A stretch of 64,000 bases of DNA from Nephrocerus scutellatus (lineage: Eukaryota > Arthropoda > Insecta > Diptera > Pipunculidae). The notes beneath the pieces are model-generated. The model had not been told where the DNA came from. It made no database searches and worked only from the letters and a program-made list of their open reading frames with translations. Location: the NCBI GenBank assembly GCA_947095585.1, contig OX352761.1, forward strand, positions 31,525,777 through 31,589,776, read 5' to 3'. A program made the translations under genes and the position numbers. Shown piece by piece: positions 44,601-55,626 of this stretch (the first letter of the stretch is position 1; each line of letters starts with the position of its first letter).

Positions 44601-46478
44601 TTACAATGCAATCGATGGATTCTTGTTTAATGAACCCGCTGGTTTCACTCCATATTTATAGATTTTATTTAAGCTCTCAGGGAAATCTGGTAAAAGGTTA
44701 TTGAAGTTTTCTACCTGCTGACCGTGCTGTTCCGTCCAAATACCATCACCTGTAAAGTGAAACTCGCACTCGATGAGGTACAAAACTAACGTAAGAATTT
44801 CGTTGTTCGTAAGCTTTTCGATTGTCGTATTAACTTGAAGCTCTTCATATGTATCCGGACAGTGTAATAATTGGATTTTCTCTTCAATTCGCTGACTGCC
44901 AATGGAAATTTAGATGATTTTTAATGTTAGAATTCACTTAAAAAAAATTCTTTACTAACATTGGATACAAAAGCAAGTGCATATTTAGGTAAATATCCTG
45001 TGGCAAAAATTTCTTATCAATCAAGTAGTCGTAGCAATTTTTTACATGAATCACTGGTATGTGGCACCAGTTAGGATGACGCGACAGAAAACTACGAATT
45101 AAGTGTTCATCTTGCCCTAAAATATTTGATAAAAAGACAACGATATCTCTACCCTTTGTTTTGTCAGATCCATCCCTTGCAAATCTATAATTCGATATTG
45201 ATATTTGATACAGTATAAAAAGAACTGCAGTTCTATTTTTACTTTCTTACCTAGCAAAAGCATCGGAGCCACAAGAGAGAATATGCAAAGAGGCACAACG
45301 GACCTTTAATTGATTTAAATACTCAAGCCTTAGACGTGCTTTATTCTGGTAATGAACTAAACGCAAAACCCTCGGATTTGTCGTCAAAACCCTGAACTCT
45401 TCAATTCCATTTAAATCGCGCAGACGTTCTAGCACCGTATCAGATCCTAATGTGAGTATTTCCAAGCATCGTGTGATAGCATTCTCCCCAATATTGAACG
45501 CCTTCACATTTTCTATTGTCTTGAGAATAGAATTACTAGTGGACATTAGGATTTTTGGACGGCGATAAAGAATCTCTCGAAAATCTTGCCCATCGAGTGT
45601 TTTTATTTCCGCCAACATTTTCCGAACATTTTCTGGATCCCCATACAAAACGTATCCGTTTTTTATGATTCGATGAGTAGGGAAATCCAATTCGTGAATT
45701 AAGATATCTATCATAGATTGAATAGATTTAAAGCTCTTATGTCTTACACGAGAATACACTCTCCACAGTTTCTCAATGTCTGTGTCTGTCATTTGTATCC
45801 GCTGTTTGAGGTAGGAGTTGAGCACATGTTGTCGGATTTGTTTTAATGCAGCGTTCTCGTCGCCCGTAAACGCACTATACACATTTAAATCGGTGAAACA
45901 AGACCGCAGCTTTTCTTCCACATCGACTTCAAACGGAATGTAACCGTGCGACTTCAAGTGAGCTACACTTTTATTCATGAAGGTGATATACTTGGAAAGT
46001 AATGAAATAGTTATTTTTTCGCAGCCGCATTCGCGCAAGACATTGTGACGATTCATAAGTGTGAGCGAATTGTGGTAAAGTATCATTGGTTTTGTTAGTA
46101 TTTCGTTGATGTCATACTTAAGGGATTTAAGCATTTCCGCTGAATTAATGATATCTTTACGTTTCAGCGAAGTTAACTCTGGGTGCTTCGAAAGTATATC
46201 CGACCATTTGGGCTGCGTGGAACCTACATAATTGTGTTCAGTATATCTCATACGTCGAATAGATTTAGTTTTAATTTATTTTACTTACCAATCATACGAG
46301 ATAAATATCCCGCATTTGGTAAATCCTCTTTGTGATGAATAGCTTGAAATTTATTACATTTTGTTGAAGCAAATCTCACCGGTACAATTGGGTGTAATAT
46401 AAATCGAAAGTTATTGGGTAATATATTATTCCATTTTACGTTTATTTTTTTTGCAAAAAGCTTCGAGTAGCAAATCAT
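44601..46478 (-). CDS. mTerf5: Mitochondrial transcription termination factor 5-like (mTERF family), four exons
   Basis: Minus-strand exons 46289-46478, 45251-46223, 44960-45184 and 44601-44895 join in phase to 560 residues. The N-terminus (MICYSKLFAKKINVKW) is basic and hydrophobic and contains no acidic residue, fitting a mitochondrial presequence. The body consists of repeated helix pairs with leucine/proline spacing typical of mTERF repeats, for example DILSKHPELTSLKRKDIINS and DFREILYRRPKILMSTSNSI. Family knowledge: fly mTERF proteins bind mtDNA and modulate transcription. Length and layout fit mTERF5 better than the roughly 400-residue mTTF, but that choice is inference. AATAAA on this strand is at 44525-44530, a few bases past the FTSJ1 stop. 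Confidence 0.85.
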
Positions 46479-46898
46479 TCTTTGACCATTTGTGCTTAGA
46501 TCTTGTATTTATTATGCTGCTTATGACAGCTGACGTTTTTTATTTTAATGACGTATTTTGTTTTGTGTAATCTGGCGCAGATTGATTTTTTGTCTGTCAA
46601 GTTGTTCGTTTTTTCCAAAAAACCAATCTATCTAAATTAGATCGGATTTCCCCTCTAACATATGATATTTTGGTAGATTTACCACTCTTTTCATTAACTG
46701 CAACAACAACACATGCAACTAAACAATAGCTGTATTTTATTTGAATTCGAATTGGGAATTACAACAACAATTGCACTGTCGAATTCCTTCTTTGGAATTT
46801 GAAAACCTGCTGTTTGGCTGGTTTTTTGGATTTACTTTCGGCTTTATGTTTATGCGATTGTGTTGTAAGCCAAGCTGGCTTGGCCAAAGCAATATAGC
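46479..46898. repeat. Mosaic of repeat G, MITE B and MITE A pieces
   Basis: 46574-46725 is repeat G (GGCGCAGATTGATTTTTTGT, then TCGGATTTCCCCTCTAACAT). 46728-46823 is the left two thirds of MITE family B (AGCTGTATTTTATTTGAATT, GTCGAATTCCTTCTTTGGAA). At about 46824 it fuses to the right end of MITE family A (GGCTTTATGTTTATGCGATT, GGCTTGGCCAAAGCAATATA). The B-A junction at TGGTTTTTTGGATTTA looks like a recombination or deletion between shared TTTTTGG sequence. Confidence 0.6.
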
Positions 46899-47289
46899 TA
46901 TTAGCTATATATAGACATGATTCAAGATCTCTTGTTTCCACATTACAGTAAAGTAAAATAATAAAATTATTTCTACATTAATAACTCTATACTTATAGTA
47001 AACTTAGCCTAATATTATTAAGGAATTTTGTATCATATACTTGTATAAGAAATATTGTGTTATTTGGTATGAATAAATAAAAATCTATCTATGTAAATTT
47101 TTAAAAAAAATGAATTTAGAAATAATCACGTCAGTTTAGCTAATTTAGCAGAGTGGCACTCCAGTTCATTTTCAAGGACAATGTACCAGACAATATGCCA
47201 TGAACTCCACATACGTGCATCGTATCAGGATTCAGGAACTGTATCGTGCAAGTAGTTTCGCCAGAAAATTTTCTCAAATAGGCAACTAT

Positions 47290-47835
47290 TGCGTTTGGCT
47301 TTAAATTTTCGATGCATTTTAATGTGTATGTGTTAAACAAAACACCGCCTTACGGTGAGTGCTATAACTAAAAAATGGCTTTAGTTATAAATCCTAAAAA
47401 CTTTTTGGATTTATTTTCGGCTTTATGCTTATGCGATTGTTGTTAATTTTGTTCAATGAGGCTGTTCCGAACAGTTCAGAACAGAAAAATATCAGGTTTT
47501 CGTGTTCAATGAGAAAAATTTCTGTCTGAGACTGTTCTACTTTGTGTTCAATGACTCTGCTCTGGACAGCTTTTCTGCACCTACTCTTGAGGTAGAACAG
47601 ATTTGTGAGAAATGTAAAAATCAGCTGATATTGCAAATTGCATGCTTTCTACTTGGCGTTGCTGGAACTTGTATCACTTAACATTCTATCGCTTGACATA
47701 TGGCTGTAATTTTCTGTTCTAACTTGATCTGACATTATTCACAAATTTGTGCTGTTCTGTTCTGCCTTTTTTCTCATTGAACAAAATTGTTGTAAGCCAA
47801 GCTGGATTAGCCAAAGCAATACAGCATATTGCTGC
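47290..47835. mobile_element. MITE family A copy split by another MITE
   Basis: The left part (47290-47443) has the family A interior (CACCGCCTTACGGTGAGTGC, ACTTTTTGGATTTATTTTCG) but lacks the true left terminus. The right part resumes at 47786 with ATTGTTGTAAGCCAAGCTGG and ends GCCAAAGCAATACAGCATAT. Between them is the inserted element at 47444-47785. Confidence 0.7.
47444..47785. mobile_element. 342-bp MITE nested in MITE A, with 8-bp target duplication
   Basis: The flanks are the direct repeat ATTGTTGT at 47436-47443 and 47786-47793. The ends TAATTTTGTTCAATGAG and CTCATTGAACAAA are inverted around the core TTTGTTCAATGAG. The interior repeats GAACAG and CTGTTCT in both orientations (GTTCCGAACAGTTCAGAACA). 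An 8-bp duplication fits hAT elements. Removing the element restores the MITE A sequence GCGATTGTTGTAAGCC. Confidence 0.75.
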
Positions 47836-48985
47836 ATAACAAACATTTTTGGAGTGATCGGGCGCTGAGGCCCGAGAGGTGCAAATATAATTTTTTGTAA
47901 TGAACCCGATTTTCGATTTTAAAAACCTGTGTATCTCCATGGACAATACTTTTTGTTAATTTTTTGGAATGATCGGGGTTTCTGAGGCCCATATAAATTC
48001 TTCGAAATTAAAACACTTGTGTATCTCCAAAGGACAACGATTTTGTAAAAATTTCGTGCCCCGGGGTTGGGGGGCTCCCAAAATTTTTATCTAAAAAGTA
48101 ACCCGATTTTATTCAAACTTCCGGGTTTTCTCGTAGCTCCACTATCATCCTTTCAATATCAATCTAACTATCCATGGTTTTCTTTCCTAAAATCGTTCAT
48201 TTAATTTATGTATTACTTGCTGAAATACCCAGCGTTGTCTGGCTGCCCCCACCACACTACCCTCTCCCCAACTGACCATCAAGACCCTTCAGGACCCACC
48301 TTGAGATACCCCCCACCCCTCATTCGCAACAGGTCATTCAGTGAGTTATCCCTTGGCAATAAGTTTATGAATAAAAATAAATTCAAGCCACCCACCACGT
48401 GAACCGCCATAATATCATTACCAGCTATATTGGATGAGCGGTCTTCGAGTTATGCGTGAACAGGCATACAGACAGTGTTTCATTTTTATATATTAGGATA
48501 ACCAGAAAATTTCAAAATGCAGAAGAAACGTTAAATGACGCGCTCCCATTTGGAAGCTCATGTGTTTATTCTGATATATAACAGTATCCCTCATGACGCT
48601 CTAGGGTTCGCGCACCATGGAGGGAAGTCGCTTAGTAAACAGTTCGCGTGACCATCCCGACTCCTTTTTAGTCGCGGGCATTCGTGGTTCTATGTATACT
48701 CACCATCTCAAGCATCATTCCTAATCCTTCAAATCATCGACTATGCGATCATTAACTGTTCCCACATCAAAGTAATGACATTTTTAATGACCGTAACTAT
48801 CGTCAATAGAGAAGGCGTTTTTGGTTTTTATTGTATATTAAATCGTTCCCATGAAATTAATTGCACGATTAACTTAGATTTATGAGCTTGGAAACACAAA
48901 CTAGAAAGCTCTTGTAATCAGCACGTAAATAGTGTGGTTGAGTTCGGTTTGTCTGACATTTCATTTTGATGTTGGTAGATACTAC
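47836..48985. repeat. Degraded tandem units and a reversed Helitron-like end
   Basis: About three diverged units with GTATCTCCATGGACAATACT (47930) and GTATCTCCAAAGGACAACGA (48020) match the family at 22.2-22.8 kb. At 48425-48500, read on the minus strand, TATATAAAAATGAAACACTG, CTGTATGCCTGTTCACGCAT and AACTCGAAGACCGCTCATCC resemble a Helitron 5' end. From 48500 to 48985 no gene or repeat was recognised. Confidence 0.4.
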
Positions 48986-49086
48986 AGCTGTATTTTAATA
49001 TCCGAGGAATAAGGAATTCGAATGTCAAAACCAGCCAATATAGTGCTTGTTGTAATTCCTTATTCCTCGGCATATAAAATACAGCT
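48986..49086. mobile_element. MITE family B, short palindromic copy
   Basis: A 101-bp copy whose ends AGCTGTATTTTAATATCCGA and TCGGCATATAAAATACAGCT pair over about 35 bp, leaving a short loop with the family motif GAATGTCAAAACCAGCC. It is flanked by TAC on both sides, a possible 3-bp duplication. Confidence 0.7.
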
Positions 49087-49771
49087 TACAACAAATCTAT
49101 CAAATTAACTGTTTCTACCTATTTATGTACGTTTCCATGATTTTTAATACCCTTGTTTAAATCAGGATTATGTGCTTAGAAACGCTAATTAGAATTGAGT
49201 TTTGTTAAACCAATTTAAACACCTCGAAACTTGAACATATGAGCTATATTTCTCTGAAATTTGATTTATGAGAAACTACAACAAATCCGCCAAATTAACT
49301 CTATTCTACACTATATTTTGCACAAAAGGTGAGAAGAAGTTTTTTTTATCAAATTTCTTTCCTTTTAGTTTTGTCTGAAAATTTAAAATCGGTTGTGCAC
49401 AAATCAAAAAAATAGAAGGCGAGAAAACTGGGTGAAAAAAAGTCGCTCAAAGTTCCCCTTTTCTTGCAAAAATATAATGGATAATTTAACATTGCATTAA
49501 TACATATATTATGAAATGATAAAAGAATCCTATGCAGATTTGAAGGAAGCAATTATGGGATGATTTAAACCCCTTTTGATATAAACGAATTAAGAAATAT
49601 ACTGTATATTTACCGTAAAATGTTTGTGTTTTGTGATTATTCTTTCTTTTTTTACATATTGGGTTGGGTTTTATAGATGGAAACATTTATTACTACCAAA
49701 ATTTCGTTTCATGTCACTATTATCGAAAATTGTGAGGCGAGGAAAAATAAACAATGCACTTGCACAGACTG
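49087..49771. other. AT-rich spacer
   Basis: No gene, RNA or clear repeat could be supported. Confidence 0.4.
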
Positions 49772-50083
49772 AAGGCTCAACTATAATGCAATTTCGCCAC
49801 CTTTCGTTAAAGTCAAAATCCAACGAAATGCTTTCCAAAGTTTCTAAAGTTTCTCATCCGACCATAATGTAATTTTGTCAATGACAATGAAATAACATAT
49901 GACAACTGTCAAGTTTTCTTAAGAAAATGCGCTCGCCAGCGCACATCTAATCGATTGCCAAAGTAACGAATCTATTGCGAACTCTATTATGGGCGCAGCA
50001 TACATTTTCTTTGTATTCGCTCAGTTCATCGTCGGGTTTTGACACTAACGTAAAGAGACGAAATTGCATTATAGTTCTGGCTT
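49772..50083 (+). mobile_element. MITE family F, copy 2 (312 bp)
   Basis: Begins AAGGCTCAACTATAATGCAA and ends TTGCATTATAGTTCTGGCTT. It is the reverse complement of 42827-43138 with three substitutions (at AAGAAAAT, CTAACG and TTCTGG). Equal length and about 99% identity indicate recent mobility of the family. Confidence 0.85.
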
Positions 50084-50591
50084 AAGTCACACTCTCAGTT
50101 AATGTCAATTGCCGCTTATAAGAAAAGAACTCTACCCCAGAGTCCAGAATCAATTTTATTCCAGAGAATGTTGTTGCGTTTTGGATTTTTCTCTGCTATT
50201 CATATTTGCATATAGTTTCGCAGCAGCCAGCTTCAACAGATTATTATTGAATCGCGATTTGTTTTCGTGCAAATGCATATTTCTGTTTGCATTGACAATG
50301 GCTATATTAAATTTGGATACTGTGAACTGTGATTGTGCCATATGAACTTTGATTCACTAGCATCTACATACTTCTGTACTGACTGGCATACTATCGGGTG
50401 ATTTTTTTGTCAAGTGGAAAAAATCAGTCGTTATTGAAATTAGCATTTTTATAGGGTGTGATTAAATAGTGTTTATTACATGCACTTTGATTTTTATATT
50501 ACATACATCATAATAATATATACTAAGGTGTAAGGTGATAAGTTTTAGTAATTTTATCACACCCGCTTGTGGTGACTTCTAAAGGACGACA
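50084..50591. other. GNPAT upstream region
   Basis: No gene or repeat is recognised between the MITE and the GNPAT start. Promoter and leader of GNPAT are expected here. Confidence 0.4.
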
Positions 50592-53055
50592 ATGAAGTGC
50601 AGCAGTGATGCTTCAGATGATAAATCCAACGGAGGATTAATCGCCTCCGCTTATATGAACAATTATCAGAATATTCTGGCTAAAGGCAAGGAGCCTTCCA
50701 TGACCAAGGAGTACAAACCAAAAGTTGCTTATCAATTCGAGAAATACTTGAACCCAAGCAGCCTTAAGCGTCATGTCATGCGCAGCGAAAAAGTGCAGAA
50801 AATCATTGCAATATATGCAAAAAATACAAACTGTGCACCTAAGGAGATCGAAGAACAAGTCAAACAGATTGTTGATGAAATCGGTCTGGACAGAAATATG
50901 GCTATAATAAGATGGTGTGGTGTGGCAATCACAGCTATTGGCAAGCGCATCTCCTCAGGTATTTACGTAAACGAAGAAAATTTAAATAAGGTGAAGGCTG
51001 GACTTGGAAGAAATCCGGTATTATATCTTCCAAGTCATAGGAGCTACCTGGATTTTATTTTAATGTCGTATATATGCTTCCACTATGACATTGAAATACC
51101 AGGTATTGCAGCCGGAATGGGTAAGTTTATTTTTAATTGTACTAATGCTCCTAACAGCTTCTTATAAATATTCTTATAAAATTTTAGATTTCCATTCAAT
51201 GTTTGGCATGGGTACAATGTTACGCAAAACCGGAGCGTTTTTTATGCGACGTTCGTTTTCGTCTGATGAATTGTACTGGGATATATTCCGTGCATACATG
51301 TACGCATTGGTTGCGAATTATCACATTGGTTTGGAGTTTTTTATCGAGGGGACACGCAGTCGTAATTTCAAGGCACTAGTTCCAAAGGTGGGGCTCCTCT
51401 CAATGGCACTTTTGCCCTTTTTTACCGGCGAAGTATCGGATATAACAATTGTCCCTGTTAGTGTGTCTTATGAACGTGTACTCGAGGAGGAACTTTTCGT
51501 TTACGAATTGCTCGGTATTCCAAAACCTAAAGAATCCACAAAGGGGTTCTTTAAAGCACTGCGCGTTGTTGAGCAGCGTTTTGGAAAAATGTTTCTGGAT
51601 TTTGGAGAACCAATTTCCGTGCGTGAGTTTTTTGGCGACAACACCGATCGAATTCATCGCGCTGCCGTAGCAGCGCATATGCAAAGTCTCAATAAGCGAG
51701 AGATTGAATTGGTCAAAAAGCTCGCAAATGAGGTTTGTCGGCAAGTTCACTTAATTGAATTAACTATGATTGTTAACAATTACTTGGTTCTCGTTTAAGA
51801 TTATTTACCAGCAACAGCGACGCATTGTTATCACAACGTTTAACCTTCTGAGTTTGCATTATGCTTGCCGGTTTTTCTCTGGGAAGACAACAAGCATTGA
51901 CGAAGTTGGGCCAGGTGTCCTACTACTAAAGTCGATGTTCGAATTCCTTGGCGCTCATGTGGGAACAAGTGAAAACAATATTAAGGCAGAAATTATTGAG
52001 ACTGTCAAAATACATTCAAATGTGCTGCGATTTAAAGGTGCTCAGTTATGCCAGAACCGGCCAGCACCCTTTCAGGTTCAAAGTATTGATATTAGAAGAC
52101 TGAAAGCACATACGTTAACGCCACAGACAATGTCCATTGTTGTGCCAGCTTTTGCTCTACAATTGTATATTAATCCGTGTATGTTTTGGCTGGCTCGACC
52201 TGCTTTCCTCCTTATAGCAGCAATGCAGCTCAAACGTGAAAACAATGAACAAGCCATTAGCACAATTCGCTCGAGTCTTGCAGAGAGAGTGGCAGAACTT
52301 AATAACATTTTTCAAAACGAATTCATAATCGAGTCGTTTAGGGGGGATGAGGTTAGTATGAACAAAATTGTGTGGATTAACCTGATTTAATCTGTTTTCA
52401 TTGTTCCTTCAGGAACTTGGTAGGAATCTTGTGTTTTTGGAAAAATTCGGTGTTATGCGCATCAGTGAAAAATCGCACATAGAACTAGAAGAAAATGATC
52501 AAAGTAGCCTAATTCTTAGCTCAATTGCACCATTCCTTTGTGTTTATTATCAGTTGACAGTGACGTTAAATGAGGTAATTCTATTATCGAAGTAAGATTA
52601 ATCTAATACTTGATTTAATGTAATTAAAATCTTATATTTAGTTTTAATTTAATACGTGTACAATACAATGTTTTTAATTTAATTATTTATTTATTACAAT
52701 TTCTTTGCAGATTCCTGTCGGACAGGAGTTCGCTGTCAAGGAGGTTCTAGTTAGGACACAGCAACGAATAGAGTGTTTGCTGCACCAGAATAACCAGACA
52801 AATGTTCATCCCTATTGTTTGGCGCTCGATAATTTAAGCAATGCGTTACATTCATTTGTACAGAGTGGTTTTCTCACTAAAAACAAAGACCAAATGCTGT
52901 GCCATTTTATGACTGAAATTGAAGAAAATGTCGCCCCAATGTACAATATAAAACTACACCACTTGGAAGATACTCTCCTGCAATACTGCAAACTTATGCC
53001 ATTTACTCGATTTTACGAATCATATAATTGGGACTTGATGCCAGCAAAGTTATAA
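50592..53055 (+). CDS. GNPAT: GNPAT, peroxisomal dihydroxyacetone-phosphate acyltransferase, five exons
   Basis: Exons 50592-51120, 51188-51732, 51800-52351, 52413-52574 and 52711-53055 join in phase to 710 residues (human 680). Acyltransferase motifs are clear: LPSHRSYLDF (HX4D block I, about residue 152), TGAFFMRRSF, FIEGTRSR (block III, about residue 228) and IVPVSVSYERV (block IV). The C-terminus is AKL, a peroxisomal PTS1 signal. Family knowledge: the enzyme acylates DHAP in the first step of ether-lipid (plasmalogen) synthesis. The Drosophila orthologue is Dhap-at. All five introns/exon borders use GT/AG, and all introns are under 140 bp. It converges on GTPBP6, 324 bp away. Confidence 0.96.
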
Positions 53056-53379
53056 CTGAGATGGCGCGTATTCGCGTCGCCCTTATCGTTACTAATCGCA
53101 ATATTACATAAGTGTATTCCATTGTGGATATTTATTTTGGTTGTTCTGTTCTTGCGCTATTTAACGAATTTATTAATTGTTTAGTTACATTTTTTGTGGT
53201 TAATGGTGTTTTGTTATTTTTTAAATTGTATTACAAAGATGACAGCAAGTTTTGTCCTAGTCCGCTGACTTAGTTTAAGGCACAGATTTATGTGCTAAGA
53301 TTATTTATTACAAATACAAAATAGAGGTATGAATGATATTGTGTTTTCGTTCATGAAGCCGACTTAAGAAGGCAGCACT

Positions 53380-55151
53380 TTACGTTCGGCAAAAGTAATG
53401 TTTAAATTGTTCCATTTTGGTTTGAGTTATAACAACATCAATAAGAATGCTCTCGACGTCATTGGTGTCTGCACGGGCGCTTACAACAGCTGCGTTTTTA
53501 TAAAGCCAAGGCATTTCGGGTCCACCATTTCCAATGCGAATAGTAATTCTTCGTCGGCCACTGGTTTCAAGAACTTTCCTTTCTATATTGCGAACTAATT
53601 TGTCGATACCAACTTTGGTTGCAGATGAAATTAAATTCAAATCAGGCGAAGTACTAGTGAGATTTTCGAGTTGGTTATTTGGAATTAAATCGATTTTATT
53701 TCCTACATCGATAATGGGTGGTAGTGCGCAGTCGCCTCCCATTATATTAATTGTTAATGATTGTAGCGTCGACTCTACGTGAGATTTTTGGTCTTTATAG
53801 TTCTCGTGGGAGAGGTCTTGTACGTGAACGATGATATCCTAATACATAAAAGTTATTTTTAGTTCAAGTATCCTGTTATTTTGGCTTACCGCTAACATGG
53901 CATCTTCCAATGTGGCAACAAAACACTCAAGCAGGCCAGTCGGAAGGTCAGACATAAAACCAACAGTGTCCATAAATATAACTTCTAAGTTGCATGGCAA
54001 AAGTCCTGCGTGGGCGGTTACATCAAGAGTAGCAAAAAGTTGATCCCTCGGTTCCATTGCCTTTTCATCGGTCAGTGCCTTAATCAGTGAGGTCTTGCCA
54101 GCATTTGTATAGCCCACAACGGCCACAATTGGGTAATTTTTCTGCTTTCGTTTGTTCCGAAGCAGTTTCCTTAAATGTAGTTAAATATAATGAATACTGC
54201 TAGTATATTAACTGAAAAATACATATGCCATTTTTCACAGATACCTATGATTGCGTATATTTTCTAGTTCCTGTTTAAGTTTGCGCTCTCGTGTCTTGAG
54301 TATTTCGCGTTGCGTGTCATTTAAGGAGTACCCTTGTTTGCGAGACATTGATAAATTTGTATCCTTCATTTGGCTCCAAATATATGGAATTTCAGCCATT
54401 GCTACTTGTATTTTTGCCGCAGCAGTATTTGCATGAAGTCGCAGAATTTGAATGACCACCGAGTAGCGATCCATTACAGGCAATCCCAACTCTTCCTCTA
54501 GGTTACGCTTTTGTGAAAAAGTCAGTGTACCTTTGCTTATAAAAAGGCAAGTTAGTGATTTGTTACCCAACCGCCGTTGTTGGCCGATAATTGTTTTTAA
54601 TTCCTCAAGTTTTCCTGTTCCAAAGAGAGTTTTTTTCTTAAGTGTTTCCAGTGGGACTTTAATACTAAGCGCAACATTCCAATTAGGGAGTGAACGAACA
54701 AGAGCTTCGGCTTCCTTTAGCTGAGAATTTGGACTCCTGTCGACATTCTTTTTTGGTCCCCATTTAACGTACGGCTGAATCACGATGACATTCTGTGCTA
54801 CTGAATGGTCTCGTGATAGATGCATAGTAATGTTGGCGACTTCGTCGTATTCGCTGCACGCGAATATGAGAATTAAATAATTAACCAATAAAAAAAACTT
54901 ACTTACCGATCTTCGAGATTAAGAAATCCGGCATCATTCGTATTGGCGCTATCGTCTAAGTCCTCATTGCTTTTTGCTTCGTATATGTTCTTGCGATTTC
55001 GTATGCCCTTTACACCTGTATGCTGCGTGTACTTAAAACGTTGGTAGGCGATGGTTAGGCACGGCAAGCGAACAAGAGATTGCCATTGGTTGGTCCTCCA
55101 AAATGGAAGACTACTTATTCGAGCAAAGGAAAAAATTCTACTAGGCAACAT
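53380..55151 (-). CDS. GTPBP6: GTPBP6, HflX-family mitochondrial GTPase, four exons
   Basis: Minus-strand exons 54907-55151, 54245-54853, 53890-54169 and 53380-53838 join in phase to 530 residues (human 516). The start MLPSRIFSFARISSLPFWRT gives an arginine-rich amphipathic presequence, fitting mitochondria. The HflX N-domain includes LFGTGKLEELKTII and the linker YSLNDTQREILKTRERKLKQ. G motifs are GYTNAGKTSL (G1), FMDTVGF (G3) and VGNKIDL (G4). Family knowledge: GTPBP6 splits mitochondrial ribosomes in recycling and assists large-subunit assembly. A longer frame open upstream to 55220 overlaps TMEM141 codons in another frame, so the ATG at 55151 is preferred. AATAAA on this strand is at 53304-53309. 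TMEM141 stops only 28 nt upstream. Confidence 0.95.
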
Positions 55152-55179
55152 CTTGTTTAAATGATAAATATATGATAAG

Positions 55180-55558
55180 CTAATAATCAGGTTCCTTAAG
55201 GATAGTATGCTTGTCCTCAACGGCCATCCATGCAGCTTGACACGACTTTGTTCTATCGCTCGTTATTTTGTAGGCGATCCCACAAGCAGCTAGCGAAGAG
55301 AACAGAATATTGTACTGAACCGGATAATGTACTTTAGATTGTAATATTTTTTGTGCAAAATATAATCCTGAGAATCCTGAAAATTAAAAAGGTATCAACT
55401 ACAGATTGTGTTCTAGTTATGTAATTTCGACCAATATAACTACCCAAGCAAAATGACGCCAAACCCGTGAATAAGGACCTGGTCATGCAATCGATGTATG
55501 AATCAAAGCCAGGATGTTTGTCGCGCTGCTGATCCTTTAGGCGCTTGATGTCGTTCAT
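55180..55558 (-). CDS. TMEM141: TMEM141 homologue, small membrane protein, two exons
   Basis: Minus-strand exons 55444-55558 and 55180-55376 join in phase to 103 residues, close to human TMEM141 (108). Conserved features are DKHPGFDSYIDCMTRSLFTG near the start, VHYPVQYNILFSSLAACGIA in the second hydrophobic segment and ESEKC-like DRTKSCQAAW near the end. Two transmembrane helices are evident (about residues 30-48 and 62-80). Its biochemical role is poorly known. The frame could extend upstream to an in-frame ATG at 55627, but MNDIKRLKDQQRDKHPGF at 55558 matches the family start. The stop lies 28 nt before the GTPBP6 ATG on the same strand. Confidence 0.88.
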
Positions 55559-55626
55559 TCTCCAAAGTGGCAAAGTCCAGATAAACGAACGTGAGCTGTA
55601 ATGTAGTAATACATAAATGCAAAGGG

